The translations under genes were made by a program, and so were the position numbers. The notes under the pieces were generated by a model, which saw only the letters and a program-made list of their open reading frames with translations, made no database searches and was not told where the DNA came from. From Deltaproteobacteria bacterium (lineage in GTDB: Bacteria; Myxococcota; UBA727; JABDBI01): a DNA stretch of 5,039 bases. Positions 1 to 5,039 of this stretch are shown in pieces. The first letter of the stretch is position 1; each line of letters starts with the position of its first letter. The stretch spans positions 1 to 5,039 of the forward strand of contig JAESQZ010000066.1 in assembly GCA_016764955.1 (NCBI GenBank), read 5' to 3'.

Positions 1-12
1 ACTGTCAAGTTA
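1..12 (+). repeat. Left terminal inverted repeat of the IS6-like element
   Basis: ACTGTCAAGTTA matches the reverse complement of 789-800 at 11 of 12 positions. It lies at the extreme window edge, so one or more outer bases may be missing. Confidence 0.75.
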
Positions 13-60
13 AGCACTGTGTTTTGAATCATGTGATAATCTGGGCATGAAAATACATAT

Positions 61-753
61 TTGTACTCAGGATATCGTTATCCACCTCAGATCATTAGTC
101 ACGCCGTATGGCTTTATTACCGATTCACACTAAGTTTCAGAGATATAGAAGAATTATTGGCTGCCAGAGGCATTAGCGTTAGTTATGAAACTATTAGAAA
201 CTGGTGTTTAAAGTTCGGGCAAAAATACTGTCATAGCTTAAGGAAAAGTAGGGGACAATTAGGTGACACCTGGTACCTGGATGAAGTTTTCATTAAGATC
301 AATGGCGTCCAATATTACCTTTGGCGAGCAGTCGATCAAGACGGTGATGAGCTGGATATTCTAGTTCAGAAACGACGAGATAAACGGGCGGCCAGGCGTT
401 TCTTTAAGAAGCTACTTAAAGGACAGCAAACCGTGCCACTGAAAATAATCACCGATAAGCTAAAAAGTTATTCAGCGGCGAAAAGGGGCCTAATGCCTGG
501 CATAGAGCATTCAACTAGACAGTATGAAAACAACCGTTGTGAGTTATCCCATCAACCGACCAGGTGCCAGGAACGACAGATGAGAAGGTTTAAATCTCAA
601 CATCATGCCCAACGTTTCTTAAGTTGTCATGGGGTTATAAATAACCTGTTTCGACTAGGACGCCATTTGATGAAAGCATGTCATTATCGAATTCTACCTG
701 GCCGAGCGTTTGCCGAATGGGAAAGGGCAAGCTGTATCCAAAATTCAGTGTAA
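61..753 (+). CDS. IS6-family transposase (DDE)
   Basis: This transposase catalyses IS6 (IS26-like) replicative transposition. The 230 aa are near full family length. An N-terminal helix-turn-helix region spans about residues 25-53 (FRDIEELLAARG, YETIRNW). The catalytic core follows, with D74 in WYLDEVF, D132 in IITDKLKSY, and E161 in ENNRCELSHQPTR; R168 sits seven residues after the Glu. The RQMRRFKS segment is typical of the clade. The core has no frameshift or stop. The start is uncertain: homology begins at about SGYRYPP, the only in-frame start is TTG at 61 with no convincing ribosome binding site, and the nearby ATG at 47 is in another frame. The gene either uses a weak TTG start or has a small lesion at its first codons. 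Family assignment is secure; activity is inferred. Confidence 0.9.
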   Translation: MYSGYRYPPQIISHAVWLYYRFTLSFRDIEELLAARGISVSYETIRNWCLKFGQKYCHSLRKSRGQLGDTWYLDEVFIKINGVQYYLWRAVDQDGDELDILVQKRRDKRAARRFFKKLLKGQQTVPLKIITDKLKSYSAAKRGLMPGIEHSTRQYENNRCELSHQPTRCQERQMRRFKSQHHAQRFLSCHGVINNLFRLGRHLMKACHYRILPGRAFAEWERASCIQNSV

Positions 754-788
754 TGGTGACGCTGCTTCTTAACGCTATCTAGATTCGA

Positions 789-800
789 TAAGTTGACAGT
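789..800 (-). repeat. Right terminal inverted repeat of the IS6-like element
   Basis: The plus-strand sequence TAAGTTGACAGT is the inverted copy of the left end (11/12). It contains a perfect TTGACA at 793-798 directed out of the element, towards the c-di-GMP gene. Confidence 0.75.
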
Positions 801-820
801 TCCGACAATACCATTAAAAG
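793..820 (+). promoter_or_regulatory. Candidate IS/flank hybrid promoter reading rightward
   Basis: A consensus -35 hexamer TTGACA (793-798) lies inside the IS right end. After a 16-bp spacer comes TAAAAG (815-820), a 4/6 match to the -10 consensus, located in flanking DNA. Such hybrid promoters are known for IS6-family ends. It would drive the gene starting at 936 with a leader of roughly 110 nt. The -10 match is modest, so this is only a candidate. Confidence 0.3.
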
Positions 821-860
821 AGTATGTTTTGGATCGATTCATCCTGAATAAGGCATTGTT

Positions 861-889
861 TTTACAATTTAGACTATATAGATTAAACT
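861..889 (+). promoter_or_regulatory. Candidate native promoter of the c-di-GMP gene
   Basis: TTTACA (861-866, 5/6 to the -35 consensus), a 17-bp spacer and TAAACT (884-889, 4/6 to the -10 consensus) lie about 50 bp before the GTG start at 936. The region is AT-rich, so chance matches are likely. The rest of 801-935 shows no gene. Confidence 0.3.
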
Positions 890-935
890 GACCCAAAGTT
901 CATTCTTACATTAATAACAACGGTAGTAAAAAAAC

Positions 936-2390
936 GTGCGTCAGTTATGGAAAATAAAAATTTACTCAAGCCCCTTATTCATTTTCGTCGTCCTATCGGC
1001 ATTAACCTCCACTTTTGCTATTTATCTCGATTTTATTCAACTAAAAGCTGACTTTAACGATGAGGCGGCTCGATTTTATCGGGTAATTAATGAAAGAACA
1101 AACCAGAACGAAACGGTCTTAAATGGTTTTGCCGCGCTGATGAACGTACTCGAAAAGGACGACTACGAAAAGCTAAGGCCTTATGCCAGAGAAATGCTGA
1201 AGACTTATCCCCATATTTTTGAGTTGGGAAACGTCGCCCGTGTAGGCTATTCTGACGTTGAGAAATTCGAATCAAAAATGCGTCTCAATAAATACCGAGA
1301 TTTCAAAATCAAAGAGTTTGATTTTGATAACGATAGGAGATGGATGCCAGTTGGAAAGAGGCAAATTTATTACCCAATAGTATTTCTCGAACCTGAGCTT
1401 TCCCAAAATGTTCCTAATCTTATTGGTATGGATGTTGGCGTCTCCAAAGGATTTAAATCTGCGCTGCAGAAGGCCATCGATACTGGAGAAATTGTTGCGT
1501 CAAAGTCTTTTAGTCGAATTGAAGGCGGCAGAGGTTATGTTCTCTTTAAAGCTACTTACCAAACTATCAACCCCCCATCAACGACAGAAGCTAGACGAAC
1601 AAAAGTAGATAGAGTGGCTTCATTGTTGGTTAGAGGAGAATATTTGGTCAAACAAGAAGAAATTCCGAGCGGCTATAATGTGATTATTTATAATACTGAA
1701 AATATCCCCAGGGACATAGAAGGCAATATCTTCAAGAATATATCATTTGAAAGCTCTGATAAGCCCAAATCCCGGTTTCCTCGATTAGAATATAGTCAAG
1801 AGATGAATAACAGTGGACAACCATTCATAATAAAAATAATTTTTCAAACTGGATTCGAACAAATAAAAAACACATCCCTCGCTTTATCTATCGCGTTTTC
1901 ATTATTAATGTCAATATCATTCTTTTTTTATTCCAGGAGAAAAATGGAAAAGGCGAGTTCTTTAAGAGCGGTTCTCGATGAAAGAAAAAGAACCAAAGTC
2001 ACCTTAGAATCGATTAGTGACGCGGTAATAACAGTCGATATTAATGGTGTGATTAAAGATGTTAATCCTGCTGGTTGCCGTCTGTTAAAAAACGATATAA
2101 GTCAGCTTAAAGAACAGAAATTAAAAAACGTATTGATATTAAGTTTTGAAGATTCCGATGAAACCTTTGCTTATGATTTTAAGGAATGTCTAATTAAACA
2201 AACTCAATATTCATATAACAACAGTTTGGTGTTGCGCGTAGGCGAGCGGCAAATTGCGATTGAAGATATTGCGTCGCCAATGATCTCACTCGATGGATCT
2301 ACATTAGGTGTCGCCCTGGTGTTGAGGGATGTTAGTCAACAGCGAATGTTGACAGGGAAACTGGAGTATCAAGCCACTCACGACCCATAA
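936..2390 (+). CDS. N-terminal part of the interrupted protein: CHASE and PAS sensor, 484 aa
   Basis: This is what would be translated up to the TAA. TM1 lies at about residues 12-31 (FIFVVLSALTSTFAIYL). The periplasmic CHASE domain follows, recognisable from YYPIVFLEPE (145-154), IGMDVG (163-168) and the IDTGE...GRGYVLF stretch. TM2 is at about 312-332 and ends at SRRK, so the rest is cytoplasmic. A short linker helix leads to a PAS domain (about 355-467: SISDAVITVD...GVIKDVNPAG, then VLRDVSQQR). The product ends at LEYQATHDP, the first residues of GGDEF. CHASE domains bind small extracellular ligands; the ligand here is unknown. Alone, this fragment has sensors but no enzymatic output. It starts at GTG with a weak ribosome binding site in AGTAAAAAAAC. 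Confidence 0.8.
   Translation: MRQLWKIKIYSSPLFIFVVLSALTSTFAIYLDFIQLKADFNDEAARFYRVINERTNQNETVLNGFAALMNVLEKDDYEKLRPYAREMLKTYPHIFELGNVARVGYSDVEKFESKMRLNKYRDFKIKEFDFDNDRRWMPVGKRQIYYPIVFLEPELSQNVPNLIGMDVGVSKGFKSALQKAIDTGEIVASKSFSRIEGGRGYVLFKATYQTINPPSTTEARRTKVDRVASLLVRGEYLVKQEEIPSGYNVIIYNTENIPRDIEGNIFKNISFESSDKPKSRFPRLEYSQEMNNSGQPFIIKIIFQTGFEQIKNTSLALSIAFSLLMSISFFFYSRRKMEKASSLRAVLDERKRTKVTLESISDAVITVDINGVIKDVNPAGCRLLKNDISQLKEQKLKNVLILSFEDSDETFAYDFKECLIKQTQYSYNNSLVLRVGERQIAIEDIASPMISLDGSTLGVALVLRDVSQQRMLTGKLEYQATHDP
2388..2390 (+). other. In-frame TAA disrupting the GGDEF domain
   Basis: The codon order is CCA TAA ACT GAA TTA TTC AAT CGA. The family consensus HDxLTxLxNR puts Leu at the TAA, and TTA to TAA is a single base change. 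The bases after it (ACT) do not form a known strong readthrough context. The frame is open for 1,263 bases beyond it before the natural stop. Confidence 0.85.
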
Positions 2391-2543
2391 ACTGAATTAT
2401 TCAATCGACGTTATTTTGAACTTAAATTAGAACAAGCGGTTGTCTCTGCAAAAACTGAATCAGTAGAGCATGCGCTTATTTATATTGACCTCGATCGATT
2501 TAAGTTTGTTAATGATACCTGTGGTCATGCTGCAGGGGACGAA

Positions 2544-3656
2544 TTGCTCAAACAACTTTCCAACCTGATGCAAACACATATTCGTAAAAGTGATGTTCTT
2601 GCACGACTAGGAGGGGATGAATTCGCATTGTTATTGTTGGACTGTGATAAGAAGTCTTCGCAAAAACTATCACAAGAACTGTTAGATAAAGTTCAACATT
2701 TTTGTTTTCAATGGGATGGCAAAAACTTTGAAATTGGCCTAAGCGCCGGAATGGTTTATATTGATAAAAATACTCCAATGTCTTCTCTGCTGATGAATGA
2801 TGCAGACAACGCCTGTTATATCGCTAAAGAAAAAGGAAGAAATCAAATATACGTGGCGCTGCCCGGCGATTCAGAAGTAAGCCGAAAAAAGGGTACATCA
2901 AGGACAGTACAGGACATTAAGGAAGCAATGGCGGCGGATCGATTGGTATTATACGCACAAGAGATCCGGCCCGTTAACAAAGTTAATCAGAATGTTGAAA
3001 TTTATGAAATATTGATTCGCATGCGGAGCATTGATAATAAGCTGATTCCCCCCATGGCATTTATACCGATCGCTGAACGTTATCACTTTATGAATTTAAT
3101 TGACCGTTGGGTAGTTGAAAATGCTATTCACAGATTAGATATCTATCATCAAAAACATAACACGCCGGATATTCACTTACATATTAATTTGTCTGGACAA
3201 TCAATCTCAGATGCCGAATTTTGTAATTATGTGTGCGATTTGATAAAAGCGAACCAACATTTATGCCATAAATTATGTTTTGAACTAACAGAAAGTGCCG
3301 CTGTTAGCAATTTACGCAAGGCCTGTGATTTTATGGCTGACCTTAAATCATACGGTTGCAAGATAGCCTTGGATGATTTTGGTAGCGGTCTTAGTTCATT
3401 CGGTTATTTGAAAAATATTCCTGTCGACATTTTGAAAATCGATGGAAAATTCGTCAAAGGCGTAATCGATGATCCCGTCGACTTTGCAATGATTAAAGCA
3501 ATTCAGGAAGTCGCCAATATTATGCAGCTAGAAACCGTTGCTGAATATGTAGAAAATAAAGAGATACTTGAAAAACTGGCTGGTATAGGAATAGATTTAG
3601 TCCAAGGATATGGCATTGGTAAACCTTTTCCTCTCGAATCCCTTTTTAAGGAATGA
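2544..3656 (+). CDS. C-terminal part of the interrupted protein: GGDEF remainder and EAL phosphodiesterase domain
   Basis: This part shares the frame of the upstream half and is separated from its stop by 51 sense codons. Those codons encode the start of GGDEF, including the metal-binding segment YIDLDRFK. TTG at 2544 is only the first possible start codon and would lose that segment, so a product from there could not be a working diguanylate cyclase. The EAL domain is complete: EILIRM, INLSGQ, CFELTE, ALDDFGSGLSSFGYL, ILKIDGKFVKG, TVAEYVEN and LVQGYGIGKP supply all eight usual catalytic positions, with Ile replacing Ala in the EAL triplet. A likelier separate start is ATG at 2928-2930, preceded by AAGGA (2919-2923) with a 4-nt spacer. 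That would give a 242-aa stand-alone EAL domain. Whether anything is made depends on transcription continuing past the upstream stop. Confidence 0.65.
   Translation: MLKQLSNLMQTHIRKSDVLARLGGDEFALLLLDCDKKSSQKLSQELLDKVQHFCFQWDGKNFEIGLSAGMVYIDKNTPMSSLLMNDADNACYIAKEKGRNQIYVALPGDSEVSRKKGTSRTVQDIKEAMAADRLVLYAQEIRPVNKVNQNVEIYEILIRMRSIDNKLIPPMAFIPIAERYHFMNLIDRWVVENAIHRLDIYHQKHNTPDIHLHINLSGQSISDAEFCNYVCDLIKANQHLCHKLCFELTESAAVSNLRKACDFMADLKSYGCKIALDDFGSGLSSFGYLKNIPVDILKIDGKFVKGVIDDPVDFAMIKAIQEVANIMQLETVAEYVENKEILEKLAGIGIDLVQGYGIGKPFPLESLFKE
2919..2930 (+). promoter_or_regulatory. Internal ribosome binding site and ATG at the EAL domain boundary
   Basis: AAGGA (2919-2923), a 4-nt spacer and ATG (2928-2930) are in frame with the EAL domain. 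The ATG starts MAADRLVLYAQ, immediately before the first conserved EAL strand. The resulting 242 aa match the usual length of a lone EAL domain. This is a sequence-based possibility; AAGGA also arises from Lys/Glu codons by chance. Confidence 0.35.
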
Positions 3657-3878
3657 AATGATTTCTAGAGAGGGAGTACTCGACAACTCAAAGTACGTCA
3701 CTTACTTCGGATCTTTTTAGGGCAGCTAATAATATCGGTAAGGGCCTGCTTGACAAATTTGAAGCCAAATTTTTCACTAAAATAGGCCCGACAGATATCA
3801 ATTTTTGGCTTATGTTCTCTGAACAGCAATGATGAGGCTGTGCGCTTAGCTAGTAATCCTGACTATAACTCTTGCCCA
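3657..3878. other. Inter-element remnant, no complete gene recognised
   Basis: No intact gene is recognised here. ATG at 3658 has a good Shine-Dalgarno sequence (AAGGAA at 3648-3653, within the EAL gene end) but encodes only 20 aa, ending at TAG 3718-3720. The plus frame from 3662 is open to TGA at 3830 without a good start and reads in part SDLFRAANNIGKGLLDKFEAK. Another plus frame then reads LNSNDEAVRLASNPDYNSCP into the IS30 end. The pattern fits a short gene remnant broken by indels and cut by the IS, but I cannot name the family. A small AT-rich inverted repeat (3755-3761 with 3766-3772, AAATTTG/CAAATTT) is too weak to call a terminator. Confidence 0.35.
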
Positions 3879-3900
3879 CATTCAATCTGCAAGTGCACCA
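3879..3900 (+). repeat. IS30-like left terminal inverted repeat
   Basis: It begins CATTC and ends CAAGTGCACCA, and pairs with 4913-4934 with a variable centre; matches over the extended 26 bp are 20. The transposase stop codon (3882-3884) and its last codons lie within this repeat. Confidence 0.8.
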
Positions 3901-4859
3901 CACTCATCCCGGTATGCCTCGTAAGGCGTTTTGTAACCCAAACATTTTCGTGGTCGATTGTTGAGCAGTTTTTCAACTCGAATTATTTCACCATATGTGA
4001 GTGATTCAAAGCAAGTACCTTTAGGAAAAAAACGTCGAATTAACCCGTTCACTTGCTCAACAGATCCCTTCTCCCAGCTATGGTAGGGTTCACAAAAATA
4101 GGATGTTATTTCCAGTTTGTCGTTGGTTTTCTGATGCAGAGTATTTTCAGAACCGTTGTCATAAGTGATGCTTTTCAAGAATTCATCAGAGTAATTTTTC
4201 AATCGACGCACGATGGTTTTGTGGGTTAATTTAGCTGTTTTATCTTTAATAAAACTAATATGTACTAGCCGAAGTTTTCTATCCACCAATACATTTAAAC
4301 CGCATTTGCGATCAGACGAAACAATCGTATCGCTTTCCCAGTGCCCACACTGTGTTCGGTCGTCAGCTTCAATGGGGCGCTCTGCAATCGCAACTCGATC
4401 CTTAATACGCTGTGGCTTAGAACGATAAGGGCGTTTCACTCGGCGCTTAGCATGCTTTCTTGGAAGGTACTGGATCAACTCTGGAGCTTCCAAATAAACA
4501 TACTGGTAAATTGATTCATGGCAGACATAATTCTCAGGTTGTTTGAGTTTTAGTCGTCCAGAAATCAACTCAGGAGTCCAACCGTTAGACAACTTTTCAG
4601 TGACATAACTGCGTACAAACTCACTCTTTAATCGAAACCGGCGAGCCCGACGTTTTAAGCGAAATTCATAACGTTCCTGTGCGCCTCTAGCAGAATAACC
4701 ATCATTGGGAAGCCAATAATTTCGTCGTAATTCACGACTAATCGTTGTGTGACTTCGCTTCATTCGTCGAGCCATCTCTCTAATGCTAAGTTTATCTTTT
4801 TTCCACCAAAAGATTAACGTCCTTTCTGAATGGTTTAAATGATTGTATTTCTGGCCCAT
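3882..4859 (-). CDS. IS30-family transposase
   Basis: This DDE transposase mobilises the surrounding IS. The 325 aa are full length for the family. The N-terminal helix-turn-helix spans about residues 8-46 (LNHSERTLIFWW, LSIREMARRMKRSHTTISRELRRN), and the basic region binds the ends. The catalytic triad is D177 (GHWESDTI), D234 (TYDNGSEN) and E268 (KGSVEQVNGLIRRFFPKG). There are 33 residues between the second Asp and the Glu, the DD(33)E spacing of IS30. The C-terminal LNNRPRKCLGYKTPYEA is the family signature. The ATG start at 4859 is supported by GAGGA (4870-4866) with a 6-nt spacer on the minus strand. There is no internal stop or frameshift, so it may be functional. It is transcribed convergently with the c-di-GMP gene and divergently from the ptsP-like fragment. 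Confidence 0.93.
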   Translation of the reverse strand: MGQKYNHLNHSERTLIFWWKKDKLSIREMARRMKRSHTTISRELRRNYWLPNDGYSARGAQERYEFRLKRRARRFRLKSEFVRSYVTEKLSNGWTPELISGRLKLKQPENYVCHESIYQYVYLEAPELIQYLPRKHAKRRVKRPYRSKPQRIKDRVAIAERPIEADDRTQCGHWESDTIVSSDRKCGLNVLVDRKLRLVHISFIKDKTAKLTHKTIVRRLKNYSDEFLKSITYDNGSENTLHQKTNDKLEITSYFCEPYHSWEKGSVEQVNGLIRRFFPKGTCFESLTYGEIIRVEKLLNNRPRKCLGYKTPYEAYRDECGALAD

Positions 4860-4912
4860 TTCTCATCCTCACTCTACTTTATTGATAGATTATGAATAAT
4901 AACAGGACGAAA

Positions 4913-4934
4913 TGGTGCACTTGATTTTAGAATG
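4913..4934 (-). repeat. IS30-like right terminal inverted repeat
   Basis: The reverse complement begins CATTC and ends CAAGTGCACCA, matching the left end at 3879-3900. It lies upstream of the transposase start. On the plus strand its last three bases are an ATG in frame with the adjacent ptsP-like fragment. Confidence 0.8.
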
Positions 4935-5039
4935 CGGGATGGAACACCTATTTTGTTGCTGGTCAATACAGGTCATCCGATTGATTTTGAAAAGGCACAA
5001 AAATCGGGAGCAGATGGCATCGGTCTTTACCGCACCGAG
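4932..5039 (+). pseudogene. ptsP: PtsP / enzyme I-type PEP phosphotransferase, 5'-truncated by the IS30 element and running off the window
   Basis: The frame reads RDGTPILLLVNTG, then DFEKAQKSGADGIGLYRTE. This matches the start of the PEP-binding C-terminal half of enzyme I proteins; the Arg in GLYRTE corresponds to a PEP-contacting Arg of E. coli enzyme I. The LLLVNTG segment and lack of the PtsI-type ANIG favour PtsP, the nitrogen-PTS enzyme I that phosphorylates NPr, but the fragment is too short to exclude PtsI. The upstream GAF domain, phosphohistidine domain and SHAAI-type swivel should lie to the left but are replaced by the IS30 end, and 3657-3878 does not encode them. The frame continues into the IS repeat, which supplies an ATG (4932) by chance. 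A product from there would lack the phosphorylatable His, so the gene is probably inactive. The 3' part is outside the window. Confidence 0.65.

Larger units (their letters stand above)
1..800 (+). mobile_element. IS6-family insertion sequence, apparently complete
   Basis: The element has one transposase gene and imperfect terminal inverted repeats. The left end reads ACTGTCAAGTTA and the reverse complement of the right end reads ACTGTCAACTTA, an 11/12 match. The size of about 0.8 kb is normal for IS6. IS6 elements move by replicative cointegrate formation and make 8-bp target duplications. That test is impossible here because the left flank lies outside the window; the 8 bases to look for on the left are TCCGACAA (801-808). 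The true ends may extend a base or two beyond those given. Both terminal repeats contain TTGACA reading outward, a possible promoter -35 box. Confidence 0.85.
936..3656 (+). pseudogene. CHASE-PAS-GGDEF-EAL c-di-GMP turnover protein, interrupted by one in-frame TAA
   Basis: A single frame of 907 codons would encode a 906-aa inner-membrane signalling protein but for TAA at codon 485 (2388-2390). The order is TM1 (about 12-31), periplasmic CHASE sensor (about 40-305, YYPIVFLEP at 145-153), TM2 (about 312-332), PAS (about 355-467), GGDEF (about 477-645) and EAL (about 660-906). The stop falls in THDP*TELFNRR, where the family has HDxLTxLxNR; one change from TTA (Leu) to TAA explains it. Reading past the stop gives DLDRFKFVND, an RKSD inhibitory site (550-553) and an intact GGDEF (559-563). 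The EAL signature is EIL (691-693). N751, E783, D813, D814, K834, E870 and Q890 match the catalytic set of active phosphodiesterases. Both c-di-GMP synthesis and hydrolysis look possible in the ancestor. The start is GTG; an in-frame TAA at 927 excludes an earlier one. A base-calling error is the main alternative to a true nonsense mutation. Confidence 0.85.
3879..4934 (-). mobile_element. IS30-family insertion sequence, apparently complete
   Basis: The element is about 1.06 kb, within the usual IS30 range, with one transposase gene on the minus strand. The terminal inverted repeats are 3879-3900 and 4913-4934; both begin CATTC and share AAGTGCACCA. The match continues outward as CCC (3875-3877 and 4936-4938 inverted), so exact ends are uncertain by a few bases. 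No direct target duplication is evident (left flank ...CTTGCCCA, right flank CGGGATGG...). The two flanks do not belong to one recognisable gene, which suggests recombination or deletion at this copy rather than simple insertion. Confidence 0.85.

Noticed and set aside
684..896. Minus-strand open frame over the IS6 right end and flank
   Set aside because: It crosses the IS terminus, overlaps the end of the transposase and resembles no protein family I recognise.
1087..1608. Small open frames on both strands inside the CHASE-coding segment
   Set aside because: They are shadows of the strongly supported CHASE coding frame and have no recognisable motifs.
2388..2396. Programmed stop-codon readthrough or reassigned stop codon
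   Set aside because: Context TAA ACT is not a known strong readthrough signal. The other genes here end on ordinary stops and no second in-frame stop is tolerated, so a point nonsense mutation or base error is simpler.
2548..2778. Minus-strand open frame inside the GGDEF segment
   Set aside because: It lies opposite a clear GGDEF coding sequence with the motif intact; it has no protein-like features.
3755..3772. Intrinsic terminator after the EAL gene
   Set aside because: The 7-bp stem has one G-C pair and only two or three T residues follow; stability would be very low.
4213..4428. Plus-strand open frame inside the IS30 transposase
   Set aside because: It is antisense to the catalytic core of an intact transposase; no independent support.
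1..4934. Composite transposon bounded by the two ISs
   Set aside because: The two elements belong to different families with unrelated terminal repeats, so they are not expected to mobilise the intervening DNA together.
3871..4942. Target-site duplication around the IS30 copy
   Set aside because: No direct 2-4 bp repeat flanks the core ends; the CCC/GGG seen outside is inverted and therefore more likely part of the terminal repeats.

Overview
The window looks like a stretch of gammaproteobacterial chromosome with fairly AT-rich codon use. The evidence is a membrane c-di-GMP signalling protein of CHASE-PAS-GGDEF-EAL architecture, a PtsP-like fragment, and IS6- and IS30-type insertion sequences. 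No genus can be named from the sequence alone. It reads as IS-remodelled, partly decaying DNA rather than an operon with a shared pathway.

Layout: (1) 1-800 is an apparently complete IS6-family element with a 230-aa transposase and short terminal inverted repeats; its left end falls on the window edge. (2) 801-935 is a short non-coding stretch with candidate promoters reading rightward. One of them would use a perfect TTGACA in the IS right end. (3) 936-3656 is one long reading frame for a c-di-GMP turnover protein (two transmembrane segments, periplasmic CHASE sensor, PAS, GGDEF, EAL). It is broken by a single in-frame TAA at 2388-2390, in the conserved HDxLTxLxNR opening of the GGDEF domain. 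No other lesion is visible, and all the GGDEF and EAL catalytic residues I looked for are present. A well-placed ribosome binding site and ATG at the EAL boundary (2928) could still allow a separate EAL protein. (4) 3657-3878 is a short remnant with no complete gene, although several frames look like decayed coding sequence. (5) 3879-4934 is an apparently complete IS30-family element on the minus strand, with an intact 325-aa DD(33)E transposase. (6) 4935-5039 is the interior of a PtsP/enzyme I-type PEP phosphotransferase gene running off the right edge; its upstream part is not on the other side of the IS30 copy.

The genes do not obviously work together. The main story is the effect of mobile elements and point mutation: a nonsense-interrupted c-di-GMP enzyme between two ISs, with the second IS at a junction between unrelated sequences. 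That junction suggests an IS-associated deletion or rearrangement. I saw no RNA gene, CRISPR array or novel defence-like system. The points most worth checking are the single-codon lesion with its possible internal EAL restart, and the IS30 junction in the ptsP-like gene.
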